NCBI RefSeq assembly: GCF_004137355.1
Contig: NZ_SDVB01000170.1
Span: forward strand, 651,731 to 715,730
Source: Ciceribacter ferrooxidans
GTDB taxonomy: Bacteria; Pseudomonadota; Alphaproteobacteria; Rhizobiales; Rhizobiaceae
Length of the DNA stretch: 64,000 bases
Direction: 5' to 3'
Shown here: piece after piece, positions 34,678 to 43,655 of the stretch
Position numbering within the stretch: the stretch's first letter is position 1
Layout: every line of letters starts with the position of its first letter
Notes under the pieces: generated by a model
What the model saw: the letters and a program-made list of their open reading frames with translations, nothing else
Database searches by the model: none
Told to the model about the DNA's origin: nothing
Program-made: the position numbers and the translations under genes

Positions 34678-35718
34678 ATGAGCAGCCGAGGAGCAGAAGA
34701 ATTGGACGGCCGTACCGTATCCGCCGGCGCCCGTGAGGGCGCAGAGAACGCGCTCGAACTTTCGATCGTCGTACCCCTCTTCAACGAGGAAGAAAGCGTC
34801 GGTCCGCTGATCGAGCGTATCAGCGCCGCCATGGCCGGTTTCGGCAAGCCCTGGGAACTCGTGCTCGTCGACGACGGCAGCGCCGACGCCACCGTCGCGC
34901 GGGCGCGCCAGTCGCTCGACCGCGAGGGGCTGGAGCTCAAGATCGTCGAACTGCAGCGCAATTTCGGCCAGACCGCCGCCATGCAGGCCGGCATCGACAC
35001 CGCCGCCGGACGCCTGATCGCCACCATGGACGGCGACCTGCAGAACGATCCGAAGGACATTCCCGGCATGGTCGCCGCGCTCGAGGAGCGCAAGCTCGAC
35101 CTTCTCGTCGGCTGGCGCAAGAACCGCCAGGACGACCTGCTGATGCGCAAGGTCCCGTCGTGGATCGCCAATTACCTGATCGGCCGCTTCACCGGCGTGA
35201 AGCTGCACGATTACGGCTGCAGCCTGAAGATCTATCGCGGCGCGATCATCAAGCAGGTGCAACTGATGGGCGAAATGCACCGCTTCATCCCGGCCTGGGT
35301 CGCCGGCGTCGTGCCCGGCTCGCGCATCGGCGAAATGCCGGTCACCCATCACGCCCGCCAGTACGGCGTCTCCAAATACGGCATCTCCCGCACCTTCCGG
35401 GTCATCCTCGACTTGCTCTCGGTGATGTTCTTCATGCGCTACAAGGCGCGGCCGGGCCATTTCTTCGGTTCGCTCGGCCTCGGCATCGGCGCCGTTTCGA
35501 GCCTCATCCTCGCCTATCTCTTCGTCGACAAGTTCATCCTCGGCAACGACATCGGCACCCGGCCGCTGTTCCTGATCGCCGTTATGCTGTTCCTGTCGTC
35601 GCTGCAGCTGATCACGACGGGCATCCTCGCAGAAATGCTGGCGCGCGCCTACTATCGCGGTGACGAGACACCGAATTACATCGTCCGGGAGGTCATCACC
35701 CGGGAGAGCGCCGAATGA
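34678..35718 (+). CDS. GT2 polyprenyl-phosphate glycosyltransferase (ArnC/RgtE-like)
   Basis: Cytoplasm-facing GT2 enzyme of 346 residues that makes a polyprenyl-phosphate sugar for the two GT39 neighbours. GT-A motifs: SIVVPLFNEEESV, VLVDDGSAD and MDGDLQNDPKD with the metal-binding DxD-like residues; then ARQYGVSKYG and two C-terminal membrane helices (about 255-330), as in ArnC and dolichol-phosphate mannose synthases. ATG 34678 begins a 35-residue polar leader before the core. The stop overlaps the next ATG (35715-35718). With two flanking GT39 genes, the set matches a galacturonic-acid donor system such as RgtE of Rhizobium, by inference. Confidence 0.88.
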   Translation: MSSRGAEELDGRTVSAGAREGAENALELSIVVPLFNEEESVGPLIERISAAMAGFGKPWELVLVDDGSADATVARARQSLDREGLELKIVELQRNFGQTAAMQAGIDTAAGRLIATMDGDLQNDPKDIPGMVAALEERKLDLLVGWRKNRQDDLLMRKVPSWIANYLIGRFTGVKLHDYGCSLKIYRGAIIKQVQLMGEMHRFIPAWVAGVVPGSRIGEMPVTHHARQYGVSKYGISRTFRVILDLLSVMFFMRYKARPGHFFGSLGLGIGAVSSLILAYLFVDKFILGNDIGTRPLFLIAVMLFLSSLQLITTGILAEMLARAYYRGDETPNYIVREVITRESAE

Positions 35719-37214
35719 GGCAAGCCGTCGGCGGCAGTCGTGCGCTCGGCATCGTGCTCGCCGCCGTCGCCGGCTATTACCTGCTGGCGGTTCTCCTGCG
35801 CATCGCGTTGCCGCCGTCGCTCGAAGTGGACGAGTCCGAGCTCGTCTACATCTCGCAGTTCCTCGCGTTCGGCTACGGCCGCCAGCCGCCGCTCTACGAC
35901 TGGCTGCAACACGGCATGATCTCGGCCTTCGGGCTTTCGATCGCGGTGCTCAGCGTGCTGAAGAACCTGCTGCTCTTCCTCACCGCCCTCTTCTACGGGC
36001 TCGCAGCCCGCGAGGTGCTGCGCTCGGGGGCGCTGCAGGCGATCGCCGTCGCCGGCATCCTGACCTTCCCGTCGATCTTCCTGATGTCGCAGCGGGATCT
36101 TTCCCACACCGTTGCGGCGATCCTCGCCGCCGGGCTCTTCCTGCACGCCTTCTTCCTGACGCTGAAGAGGCCAAGCCTCGCCACCTATCTCTATGCCGGC
36201 GTCGCGGTCGCGATGGGGCTGCTGTCCAAGTACAATTTCACGCTGCTCCCGCTCGCCGCGATCCTCGCCGTGCTGCCGGAGGCGGACTATCGCCGGCGCA
36301 TCTTCGACTGGCGGATGGCGCTCGCGATCGTTGTCGCGGCTGTGCTCGTGCTGCCGCATGCCGTCTGGTTCCTGCAAAACCTCGATCTGGCGACCGGCGG
36401 CACCGTGCGGGAAATGCGCGAAGCCGAAGCGGGCTCTCGGGTTCTGCGCGCGCTGATCGGCGTTGGCGCTCTCGCCTTCGCCCTGCTTCGGGGCATCGTG
36501 CCGCTTCTCCTGCTCTTCGGCCTGGTCTTCCGCAGCGATCTCGGCCCAATCCTGCGCGCATCGAGCCCGTGGACGCGGATCGTCGGCCGCATGCTGCTGA
36601 TCCTCGTTGCGATGCTGGCCGTGGTCGTCGTGGCGCTCGATGCCACCAGCATCCGGGAGAAGTGGCTGGTCCTCTATCTCCTGCCGCTGCCGCTCTACCT
36701 CGCGCTGAAGGCAGAGGCCGCAGACATTTCGCTCGACGGCCGCTTGAAGGCCTTTGTCATCCCCGTCTTCGCGGTTTCGGTCGCGACGCTCGGCTATCTC
36801 TTCCTCGGCCCCATGATCGCCCCGCGGATCGGCCAATACACCCGTTTCAACACGCCGATCGCACCGCTCTACGATGCGGTCGTCGCCGAACGGGGTGCGG
36901 CACCCGCTCTCGTCGTCGGCGGCGACAAGCAGATCACCGGCAGCATCAGGCTCAACGCGCCGCAGGTGCCGGTGATGATGCCGAACGCGCCGGTCGCTCT
37001 CCCGGCGGAGGCGCTTCAGAAACGGCCGGCCCTCGTCGTCTGGCGCAGCCCCAAGGGCGACATGGCGCCGGTGCCGCCGGCGCTCGTCGAACTCCTGACG
37101 AAGAGCGGGCTCATTGCGAGCGGCGAAGACCTGCGTCCGGCCTATCGCGCGGTGCCGTACCACTATGCCGCCGGCGGCGACACGTTCGAGTTCGGCTACG
37201 CCTGGCTCGACTGA
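35715..37214 (+). CDS. GT39-type (GT-C) membrane glycosyltransferase, copy B
   Basis: Polytopic membrane protein of 499 residues, paralogue of the gene at 33083 with the same order of segments. The catalytic acidic motif is LEVDESELVY (about 37-46), followed by RQPPLYDWLQHG and SQRDLSHTVA. It is translationally coupled to the GT2 gene (ATGA overlap). Two GT-C enzymes served by one donor synthase suggest two transfer steps or two acceptor sites on lipid A or core. Its TGA abuts the convergent OsmC stop with no gap. Confidence 0.86.
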   Translation: MRQAVGGSRALGIVLAAVAGYYLLAVLLRIALPPSLEVDESELVYISQFLAFGYGRQPPLYDWLQHGMISAFGLSIAVLSVLKNLLLFLTALFYGLAAREVLRSGALQAIAVAGILTFPSIFLMSQRDLSHTVAAILAAGLFLHAFFLTLKRPSLATYLYAGVAVAMGLLSKYNFTLLPLAAILAVLPEADYRRRIFDWRMALAIVVAAVLVLPHAVWFLQNLDLATGGTVREMREAEAGSRVLRALIGVGALAFALLRGIVPLLLLFGLVFRSDLGPILRASSPWTRIVGRMLLILVAMLAVVVVALDATSIREKWLVLYLLPLPLYLALKAEAADISLDGRLKAFVIPVFAVSVATLGYLFLGPMIAPRIGQYTRFNTPIAPLYDAVVAERGAAPALVVGGDKQITGSIRLNAPQVPVMMPNAPVALPAEALQKRPALVVWRSPKGDMAPVPPALVELLTKSGLIASGEDLRPAYRAVPYHYAAGGDTFEFGYAWLD

Positions 37215-37685
37215 TCAGTCCGTCACGATCACCGGTTCGCAGCGGACCGGAAAGTTCACCGAGTTGGCGATGAAGCATTTTTCGTGGGCGTCGTGGTGCA
37301 GGGATGCCGCGCGCTCGCGGTCGCCCGACGAGATCGTCACCCGCGGCCGCAGCACCACCTCGGCGAAGCGGCCGCTGCCGTCCTCCTCCGTCACCATCAG
37401 TCCCTCAGCATGGTCCTCATAGGCGGTGACGACGACGCCGTTCACCGCGCAGAGATGCAGGTACCAGAGCTTGTGGCAGGCCGAGACGGAGGCGACCAGC
37501 AGGTCTTCCGGGTTCCAGCGCTCCGCGTCGCCCCGGAAGGCGGGATCGGCCGAGCCCGGAATGTCCGGCTTGGCGCCGGCGGCAATCACGTGGTCGCGGC
37601 TATAGTCCCGGTAGCCGGAGGTGCCGGTGCCGCGATTGCCGATCCAGGTCACCGTCGTGCTGTACTCGTGATGTCTTCCGCTCAT
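37215..37685 (-). CDS. OsmC family peroxidase-like protein
   Basis: A 156-residue OsmC/Ohr-fold protein. The two redox cysteines of the family are present: Cys70 in ASVSACHKLWYLHLC and Cys137 in HEKCFIANSV. Other blocks: ERWNPEDLLVAS and the N-terminal TVTWIGNRGTGTSGYRDYSRD. Such proteins reduce organic peroxides with thiol donors. Start is ATG 37685. The end abuts the GT39 gene. No MarR/OhrR regulator is adjacent; the divergent neighbour is a PadR gene 204 bases away. Confidence 0.9.
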   Translation of the reverse strand: MSGRHHEYSTTVTWIGNRGTGTSGYRDYSRDHVIAAGAKPDIPGSADPAFRGDAERWNPEDLLVASVSACHKLWYLHLCAVNGVVVTAYEDHAEGLMVTEEDGSGRFAEVVLRPRVTISSGDRERAASLHHDAHEKCFIANSVNFPVRCEPVIVTD

Positions 37686-37841
37686 CTTTCGCGTCCTCTC
37701 CCGCCTTGCCTGCCGGCCGTCACCGGCCGCGACTCTCTTCGTCGATCGCGAGAATAGGACAAGCGCAGCACACCTCAAAGGCAAGACCACGGTCCCGCGC
37801 ATGACGAAGAATTTTCGCCACGGCTCTTGCAACGATCGATT

Positions 37842-37855
37842 TACGATATATCTTA
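37842..37855. promoter_or_regulatory. AT-rich near-palindrome before the PadR gene (possible autoregulatory operator)
   Basis: TACGATATATCTTA differs from its own reverse complement at a single pair. AT-rich palindromes of this type upstream of padR/yqjI-type genes are usual operators. It lies about 35 bases before the ATG at 37890. Confidence 0.45.
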
Positions 37856-37889
37856 GATGCAGTTTCAACACATCGAAGGAAACCAAGAC

Positions 37890-38465
37890 ATGAGACATTT
37901 CCATTGCGGTCGTGAGGAACACGGCAATCCCTTCTTCCAGGCCATGCGCCATGGCGGCTTCTTCGGCGGCCGTCCCGAGGGCGGTCCGCGCGGCCGCGGC
38001 GAACGGCGGCGGATGTTCGACGCCGGCGAGCTCCGGCTCGTGCTGCTGAAGCTGATCGAGGAACAGCCGCGCCACGGCTACGACCTGATCCGCGAGATCG
38101 AGACGCTCTCCGGCGGCGCCTATGCGCCGAGCCCGGGCGTCGTCTACCCGACCCTCACCCTGCTGCTCGACATGGGGCTTTCCGAGGAACAGGCAAGCGA
38201 AGGCCCGCGCAAGCTCATGGGCATCACCGAGGCCGGCCGCCAGCATCTCGCAGAGCGGCTCGACGAGGTCGAGGTCGCCATGTCGCGGCTGACGGCGCTC
38301 GCCCGCCTCTCCGAGCGTACCGACGCCGCACCGGTGCGCCGGGCCATGCACAACCTGCGCACGGCGCTGCAGGACCGGCTCTCCCACGAGGGCGCGACGC
38401 GCGAGACACAGCTCGAGGTCGCCCGCATCCTCGACGAGGCGGCAGGCAAGATCGAAAGGCTCTGA
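37890..38465 (+). CDS. PadR family regulator with His-rich N terminus (YqjI-like)
   Basis: A 191-residue regulator starting at ATG 37890 behind AAGGAA. The N-terminal 45 residues are disordered and rich in His, Cys and Gly/Arg (MRHFHCGREEHGNPFF ... RPEGGPRGRGERRR), similar in style to the metal-binding leader of E. coli YqjI. The PadR winged helix follows: RLVLLKLIEEQPRHGYDLIREIE, GAYAPSPGVVYPTLTLL and the C-terminal coiled coil. The gene after it (DUF2218) belongs to a family often linked to siderophore-interacting reductases, which supports a metal (Fe/Ni) response. Confidence 0.85.
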   Translation: MRHFHCGREEHGNPFFQAMRHGGFFGGRPEGGPRGRGERRRMFDAGELRLVLLKLIEEQPRHGYDLIREIETLSGGAYAPSPGVVYPTLTLLLDMGLSEEQASEGPRKLMGITEAGRQHLAERLDEVEVAMSRLTALARLSERTDAAPVRRAMHNLRTALQDRLSHEGATRETQLEVARILDEAAGKIERL

Positions 38466-38467
38466 CC

Positions 38468-38755
38468 ATGGCAAGATCCGTCGCCACGGTGCCGACCGAG
38501 AACGGCTGGAAATACCTGCAGCAGCTCTGCAAGCACTGGAGCCACAAGCTCGACGTCGAGCTCGGCGAAAAGACCGGAATCGTCCGTTTCGCGGAAGCGA
38601 CCGCGACGATGAGCGCAGACGAGGCGGGCCTGACCGTCGCAATCGAGGCCACCTCGCCCGAGGTGCTCGAACGGATGAAGGGCGTGGTGTCGAGCCACCT
38701 CGACCGTTTCGCCTTCCGCGAGGCACCGCTGCCGTTCGAGTGGCGTGCGGACTGA
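38468..38755 (+). CDS. DUF2218 domain protein
   Basis: A 95-residue protein two bases after the PadR stop, so certainly co-transcribed. The whole chain is a DUF2218 domain (YLQQLCKHWSHKLDVEL ... ATMSADEAGLTVAIEA ... HLDRFAFRE). DUF2218 occurs alone or fused to siderophore-interacting, FAD-containing ferric reductases; here it is alone and no such reductase is in the operon. The role is unknown but points to iron handling. Confidence 0.85.
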   Translation: MARSVATVPTENGWKYLQQLCKHWSHKLDVELGEKTGIVRFAEATATMSADEAGLTVAIEATSPEVLERMKGVVSSHLDRFAFREAPLPFEWRAD

Positions 38756-38813
38756 GACGTCCCCTTATCCGGCTGCCAGCGCCTGACCGGTTGGAGGCAA
38801 ACAGGCAAAGACA

Positions 38814-38841
38814 CGAAAGGCCGGTTCGCACCGGCCTTTCG
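38814..38841. terminator. Bidirectional terminator
   Basis: CGAAAGGCCGG (38814-38824) and CCGGCCTTTCG (38831-38841) form a perfect 11-bp stem with a six-base loop, between the DUF2218 gene and the convergent aminotransferase gene. Confidence 0.7.
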
Positions 38842-38865
38842 TATGCAAGAGGCTATGCCCGCACC

Positions 38866-40233
38866 TTACTCCGGGCGGTTGTCCTTCAGCCAGTCGAGCG
38901 CGTTGCGCAGTGTTTCGACCGTCTGGTCGACCTCGGACCGGGAGATGACGAGCGGCGGCGAGGCGAGCATGCGGTCGCCGGTTGCCCGAAGGATCACGCC
39001 GTTCGCCACGCACTGGTTGCGCACCAGCGTGCCGATATCATCCGGCTTCTCGAAGCGGCGACGCGTCGCCTTGTCGGCGGTGATCTGCACCGCGCCCATC
39101 AGCCCGACATTCACCGCCTCGCCCACCATCTCGTGGTCGGCAAGACTCCGCCAGGCCTCGGTGAAATAGGGGCCGATGTCGTCGCGCACCCGCTCGACCA
39201 GCCCCTCCTCCTCGATGATCCGGATGTTTTCCAGCGCCGCGGCGGCGCAGACCGGATGGCCGGAATAGGTGTAGCCGTGGTAGAAATCGCCGAGCTCGCC
39301 GATCATCACATCGGCGACGCGGTCGCTGACGATCACCCCGCCGATCGGCAGATAGCCGGAGGACAGGCCCTTGGCGACCGGCGCCAGATCCGGCTCGTAG
39401 CCGTAATGCTGGTGGCCGAACCAGGAGCCGAGCCGCCCGAAGCCGCAGATCACCTCGTCGGAGACGAGCAGGATGTTGCGCGCCTTGCAGATACGGGAGA
39501 TTTCCGGCCAGTAGGTTTCCGGCGGGACGATGACGCCGCCCGCCCCCTGGATCGGCTCGGCGACGAAGGCGGCGACGTTCTCCTCACCGAGCTCGTCGAT
39601 CTTCGCTTCCAGCTCGCGGGCGACCTTCAGGCCGAATTCCTCGGGCGAAAGATCGCCGCCCTCGGCATACCAGTAGGGCTGGCCGATGTGATGGATGCCG
39701 GGGATCGGCAGGTTGCCCTGCTCATGCATCCACTGCATGCCGCCGAGCGAAGCGCCGGCGACGGTGGAGCCGTGATAGGCGTTCTTCCGCGCAATCACCT
39801 GCGTCTTGGTTTCATGGCCGAGCACCTTCCAGTAGACGCGCGCCATGCGGAACCAGGTATCCGAGGCTTCCGATCCGGAATTGGTGAAGAAGACGTGGTT
39901 GAGCGTCGGGCCGGCATGGCTTGCGATCTTCTGGGCGAGCAGCGTGGTCGGCGGCGTCGTCGTCCCGAAGAAGGTGTTGTAGTAGGGAAGCTCCTGCATC
40001 TGGCGATAGGCCGCTTCGGCGATCTCGTTGCGGCCGTAGCCGACATTGACGCACCAGAGGCCGGCGAAGGCGTCCAGATACTTCTTGCCGTTCTGGTCCC
40101 AGATGTTGACGCCCTCCGCCCGGTGGATGATGCGCGTGCCGTCCGCATTGAGCTTCTTCATGTCGGAGAAGGGATGCAGATGGTGGGCGGCGTCGATGGC
40201 GCCGAGATTGGAATGGGCGACGGGCTTGTTCAT
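38866..40233 (-). CDS. Class III aminotransferase (putrescine/omega-amino acid:pyruvate type)
   Basis: PLP enzyme of 455 residues, the length of SpuC-like polyamine:pyruvate and beta-alanine:pyruvate aminotransferases. Motifs: NSGSEASDTWFRMAR, YHGSTVAGASLGG, EPIQGAGGVIVPPETYW, LLVSDEVICGFGRLG and the Schiff-base Lys in LAPVAKGLSSGYLPIG. It is divergent from a glutamylpolyamine-synthetase-like gene, which supports a role in putrescine or related diamine breakdown. ATG 40233 has no strong ribosome site but the N terminus (PVAHSNLGAIDAAHHLHPFSDMK) is family-like. Confidence 0.9.
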   Translation of the reverse strand: MNKPVAHSNLGAIDAAHHLHPFSDMKKLNADGTRIIHRAEGVNIWDQNGKKYLDAFAGLWCVNVGYGRNEIAEAAYRQMQELPYYNTFFGTTTPPTTLLAQKIASHAGPTLNHVFFTNSGSEASDTWFRMARVYWKVLGHETKTQVIARKNAYHGSTVAGASLGGMQWMHEQGNLPIPGIHHIGQPYWYAEGGDLSPEEFGLKVARELEAKIDELGEENVAAFVAEPIQGAGGVIVPPETYWPEISRICKARNILLVSDEVICGFGRLGSWFGHQHYGYEPDLAPVAKGLSSGYLPIGGVIVSDRVADVMIGELGDFYHGYTYSGHPVCAAAALENIRIIEEEGLVERVRDDIGPYFTEAWRSLADHEMVGEAVNVGLMGAVQITADKATRRRFEKPDDIGTLVRNQCVANGVILRATGDRMLASPPLVISRSEVDQTVETLRNALDWLKDNRPE

Positions 40234-40456
40234 GGCGACAGTCCTGTTTGCAGGCCGCCCTGTTAGCAGACCGCAAGACCGAATACGGGCAGACCCTGCG
40301 GCCTGCCCGGCATACGTCTCGCTGCCTTGCCTGATTGAAAGGCGGAACGTTATCGGCTACGAAGATGACCTTCCCAAATGCGTTTGGCAAGGGCGTCGAT
40401 TTGCCGGCCTCCCCGCCCGCGATCACCCCTTCAGCCGAACCGGCGAGAGCTTTTTC

Positions 40457-41815
40457 ATGACGAATGTTTCCCAGGCCGCCCTCCACCCCGCAGTCGATCC
40501 CTCCGCCCGCATCGAAGTCCTGCTCGTCGGCATGAACGGCGACCTCCGCGGCAAGATGATCCCGCTCGGCGCCGAGGAAAAGGTCTGGAAGAACACCGTC
40601 CGCCTGCCCGCCTCCACCCAGTCGCTCGACATCTGGGGCGACGACAACGACGACATCACCGGGATTTCGCTGACGCTCGGCGATCCCGACGGTATCTGCG
40701 TGCCCGACCGGCGTTCGCTGACGACAATGCCCTGGGGACCGGCAGGCTCCAAGCAGGTGCTCGCCACCATGCACACGCTTGCCGGAGAGCCGCATTTCGT
40801 CTGTCCGCGCGCGATCCTCGCCCGGGTGCTGGAGCGCTACGCCGAACGCGGCCTCACCCCGGTGGTCGCGACCGAGCTCGAATTCTATGTGATCGACGAC
40901 GGCTGGCGCGACAGCGACCGGCCGATGCCGCCGAAGGGCCTCACCTATCGCGGCGAGCCGAACGGCTTCCAGCTCTACGACATGAGCGCGACGGCGGCGA
41001 TGGAGGACTATCTCGCGACGGTCCGGCGCTACTGCGACGAGATGGGGCTGCCGGCGGACGCCACGACCGCCGAGTTCGGCCCCGGCCAGTTCGAGGTGAA
41101 CCTGCTGCACCGTCCGGACGCCATGGCGGCCGCCGACGACTGCATCTACCTGAAGCGCGTCGTCGATTTCGCCGCGCGCCGCCACGGCCTCAAGGCCACC
41201 TGCATGGCCAAGCCCTACGGCGACCAGGCCGGCTCCGGCCTGCACGTCCATGCGAGCATCATCGACAAGGACGGAAAGAACATCCTCGACGTCAAGGGCG
41301 GCGACCCCGTGCGGCTCAAATCGGTGACTGCCGGCATGCTGAAGAGCATGCAGGATGCCCAACTGATCTTCGCGCCGTTCGCCAATTCCTACCGGCGCTT
41401 CCAGCCGGGCTCGTTCGCCCCCGACAAGGTCGACTGGGGCTTCGGCAACCGCGGCACGGCGATCCGCATTCCCGACAAGGACGGTCCCGCCGCGCGCGTC
41501 GAGCATCGCGTCGCCGGCGCCGACGCCAACCCGCATCTCCTGCTCGCCGCGATCCTCGGAGGCATGCTGCTCGGCCTCGACGCGGACCTCGATCCCGGCC
41601 CGGTCACCACGCCCGACAGCGCACCGGAAAATCCGGACATGCTCACCCACGACTTCCTGACGGCCGTCGACCGCTTCCGCGCCTCCGCCTTCATCGCCGA
41701 CACCTTCGGCGAGGCCTATCGCAAGCTCTACGGCGACACCAAGCGCAAGGAGGCGATCACCTACCTGCGCACCGTCTCGGACTTCGACTACCGCACCTAC
41801 CTGCCGCGGATCTGA
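40457..41815 (+). CDS. Glutamine synthetase-like gamma-glutamylpolyamine synthetase (PuuA-like)
   Basis: ATP-dependent ligase of 452 residues in the glutamine-synthetase superfamily. GS blocks: ATELEFYVID with metal-binding Glu, AEFGPGQFEVNLLH, the GSGLHVHASI histidine loop, and RVEHRVAGADANPHLLLAA. It lacks the adenylylation Tyr region of GlnA and the length fits the PuuA/GlnT group that glutamylates putrescine or other amines. ATG 40457 starts the family-like chain. Divergent aminotransferase with 223 bases between starts; no regulator gene is beside them. Confidence 0.86.
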   Translation: MTNVSQAALHPAVDPSARIEVLLVGMNGDLRGKMIPLGAEEKVWKNTVRLPASTQSLDIWGDDNDDITGISLTLGDPDGICVPDRRSLTTMPWGPAGSKQVLATMHTLAGEPHFVCPRAILARVLERYAERGLTPVVATELEFYVIDDGWRDSDRPMPPKGLTYRGEPNGFQLYDMSATAAMEDYLATVRRYCDEMGLPADATTAEFGPGQFEVNLLHRPDAMAAADDCIYLKRVVDFAARRHGLKATCMAKPYGDQAGSGLHVHASIIDKDGKNILDVKGGDPVRLKSVTAGMLKSMQDAQLIFAPFANSYRRFQPGSFAPDKVDWGFGNRGTAIRIPDKDGPAARVEHRVAGADANPHLLLAAILGGMLLGLDADLDPGPVTTPDSAPENPDMLTHDFLTAVDRFRASAFIADTFGEAYRKLYGDTKRKEAITYLRTVSDFDYRTYLPRI

Positions 41816-41978
41816 GTCGGGCGATCACGCTTCGCGCGGCAGAAAACTGGCATAGATCAACGATAGCCGCCTGACTGTTGCACTTTGGATACGCAACCAG
41901 AAATAGCGCGCCCGCGAATTGCCCGTTCCCTTATCGTCATATAGAAATATACGAGATATCAGCGAGAGGGACGACGCA

Positions 41979-42638
41979 ATGATCAGGAATTTCGCACGCG
42001 TATTGGTGTTTGCCGCCATGGCGGTGCCGGCAACCGCGGCCGACATGTCGGCTCCCCTCGCGGTTCCAGTCTCCAGCGACTGGTCCGGCTTCTACCTGGG
42101 CGCCCATCTCGGCGGGGGGAAGTCGATCATCGACTGGACCTATGATCTCGGCGGCACGGCCGACCACGAGGGCGAAGGTGTGCTGGGTGGCGCGCAGGCC
42201 GGCTACAACTTCCAGTCCGGCGACTGGGTCTTCGGTCTTGAAGCCGACATCTCCGCCTCCGGTATCGAGGGCGACACAGACTGCCCGAACCCGGCCTTCA
42301 CCTGCTCCAGCGACGCCAAGTGGCTCTCGACGGTCCGCGGCCGCGTCGGCTACAGCTTCGACAAGCTGCTGGTCTACGGCACCGGTGGTCTCGGCATCGG
42401 CCGCTTCGAGATGAGCACCGACAATGGTGCCGGCACCAGCGGAAGCACCACCAAGACCGATACCGGCTGGGTGGCCGGTGCGGGTGTCGAATATGCCATT
42501 TCGCCGCGCTGGTCGGTCAAGGCCGAATACATGTATTACGACTTCGGCAGCACCGATTACACGGTCGACGGCGGGCTCGGCATCGAAGTCGACCAGCGCT
42601 ACCACACCGGCAAGGTCGGCGTGAACTTCAAGTTCTGA
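41979..42638 (+). CDS. Omp25/Omp31-like outer-membrane beta-barrel protein
   Basis: Eight-stranded outer-membrane barrel of 219 residues. Signal peptide about 1-20 (AMAVPATA-ADM); conserved opening WSGFYLGAHLGGG, then YNFQSGDWVFGLEADISASG, WLSTVRGRVGYSFDKLLVYGTGGLG, the loop with two cysteines (DCPNPAFTCSS), and end VGVNFKF with terminal Phe. This is the Brucella/Rhizobium Omp25/31 group, abundant surface proteins. GAGAGGG precedes ATG 41979. Confidence 0.92.
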   Translation: MIRNFARVLVFAAMAVPATAADMSAPLAVPVSSDWSGFYLGAHLGGGKSIIDWTYDLGGTADHEGEGVLGGAQAGYNFQSGDWVFGLEADISASGIEGDTDCPNPAFTCSSDAKWLSTVRGRVGYSFDKLLVYGTGGLGIGRFEMSTDNGAGTSGSTTKTDTGWVAGAGVEYAISPRWSVKAEYMYYDFGSTDYTVDGGLGIEVDQRYHTGKVGVNFKF

Positions 42639-42665
42639 TCGCCGGCATCAACAGACCGTACCCAT

Positions 42666-42692
42666 GAGCCGCCCTGCCCGGGCGGCTCTTTT
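42666..42692 (+). terminator. Terminator of the Omp25-like gene
   Basis: GAGCCGCCC (42666-42674) pairs with GGGCGGCTC (42680-42688), loop TGCCC, followed by TTTT. Confidence 0.85.
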
Positions 42693-42709
42693 CGTATCCG
42701 GCGTTCGGA

Positions 42710-43621
42710 TCAGGCATCCGGAGCGACCGGCGGCGCCAGCACCTGCAGCTCGCCCGGATGGATCCGCACCTCCAGCCGGTCCGGCATGCGCACCAGTTCG
42801 CCGTCAACGACACAGTGTGCCCCGCGCGGATGCCGCGGAAAATGCAGACGGATCGTCTCGGCGGTGGCGGCAGTGACGGCGGCGTTCTCCTTCATCCGGC
42901 CGCGGGCGATGTCGAAGGCGAGTTTCGCCACACCCCAGGGCTCCAGAGCGTCGGTGAGATAGACGCCGAGCCTGCCGCCCGTCAGCTCGTCGGCGAAGAA
43001 GAGCGGCCTCTGTCCGAACGGATTGTTGGAGATCGAGATCGCCGAGACGATGCGACGCTCGCTGCGGCCATCGTGGTCGATGTCGAAGACGACTTCGAAG
43101 CGCGGCGGCTTCAGCATTACGCCGAGTGCGGCCCGCACACTCGCCGCGATCTTGCCGAGGCGCGAGGCATAGGTCTTCGCGTCGCGCATCCGGACCATGC
43201 GGGCGTGGAGGCCGGCCGAGAACTGATGCACGAAAGGCCGGCCGTTGACCGAGGCGATGTCGACGGCGCGGACCGGGCTTGCCGCGAGCGTCTCCAGCGC
43301 TGCCCGAAGGTCGAGCGGGATGCGCAGCGACCGGGCAAAGAGGTTCATGGTGCCGGCGGGCACCACGCCGAGCGGCAGGCCGGCCTTCCATGCGACGCCG
43401 GCGGCCGCCGATATGGTGCCGTCGCCGCCGCCGGCGAGCAGCGCATCGGCGTCGCGCACCGCCGCGGCGAGCACGGGCAGTATTTCGCTCCCGCTGACGA
43501 TGATGCATTCGAGCTCATGTCCCCGGGCGGCGAAGATTTGACGTGCAAGCGCCGAGACCTCGGCCATGTCCGCGGTCTTGAAAGTCCCGCCGTCGCGATT
43601 GAAGATTGCCTTGATGCGCAT
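42710..43621 (-). CDS. Diacylglycerol/lipid kinase (DagK/YegS-like)
   Basis: Lipid kinase of 303 residues. DAGK-catalytic motifs: MRIKAIFNRDGGTFK, ALLAGGGDGTISAAAGVAWK with the phosphate-binding GGGDGT loop, and LPLGVVPAGTMNLFARSL. The C-terminal domain (FVHQFSAGLHARMVR, ISISNNPFGQRPLFF) matches the YegS/BmrU fold. It phosphorylates diacylglycerol or a related lipid. ATG 43621 has GGAG upstream; the longer frame to 43750 is not family-like. Confidence 0.88.
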   Translation of the reverse strand: MRIKAIFNRDGGTFKTADMAEVSALARQIFAARGHELECIIVSGSEILPVLAAAVRDADALLAGGGDGTISAAAGVAWKAGLPLGVVPAGTMNLFARSLRIPLDLRAALETLAASPVRAVDIASVNGRPFVHQFSAGLHARMVRMRDAKTYASRLGKIAASVRAALGVMLKPPRFEVVFDIDHDGRSERRIVSAISISNNPFGQRPLFFADELTGGRLGVYLTDALEPWGVAKLAFDIARGRMKENAAVTAATAETIRLHFPRHPRGAHCVVDGELVRMPDRLEVRIHPGELQVLAPPVAPDA

Positions 43622-43655
43622 GGTCTCCGCTCCGCCCGTATTCCTTTCCCGACGT

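Noticed and set aside
35660-37273. 537-residue frame overlapping the second GT39 gene
   Set aside because: Arg/Pro/Ala-rich out-of-frame reading of the real gene, without domains.
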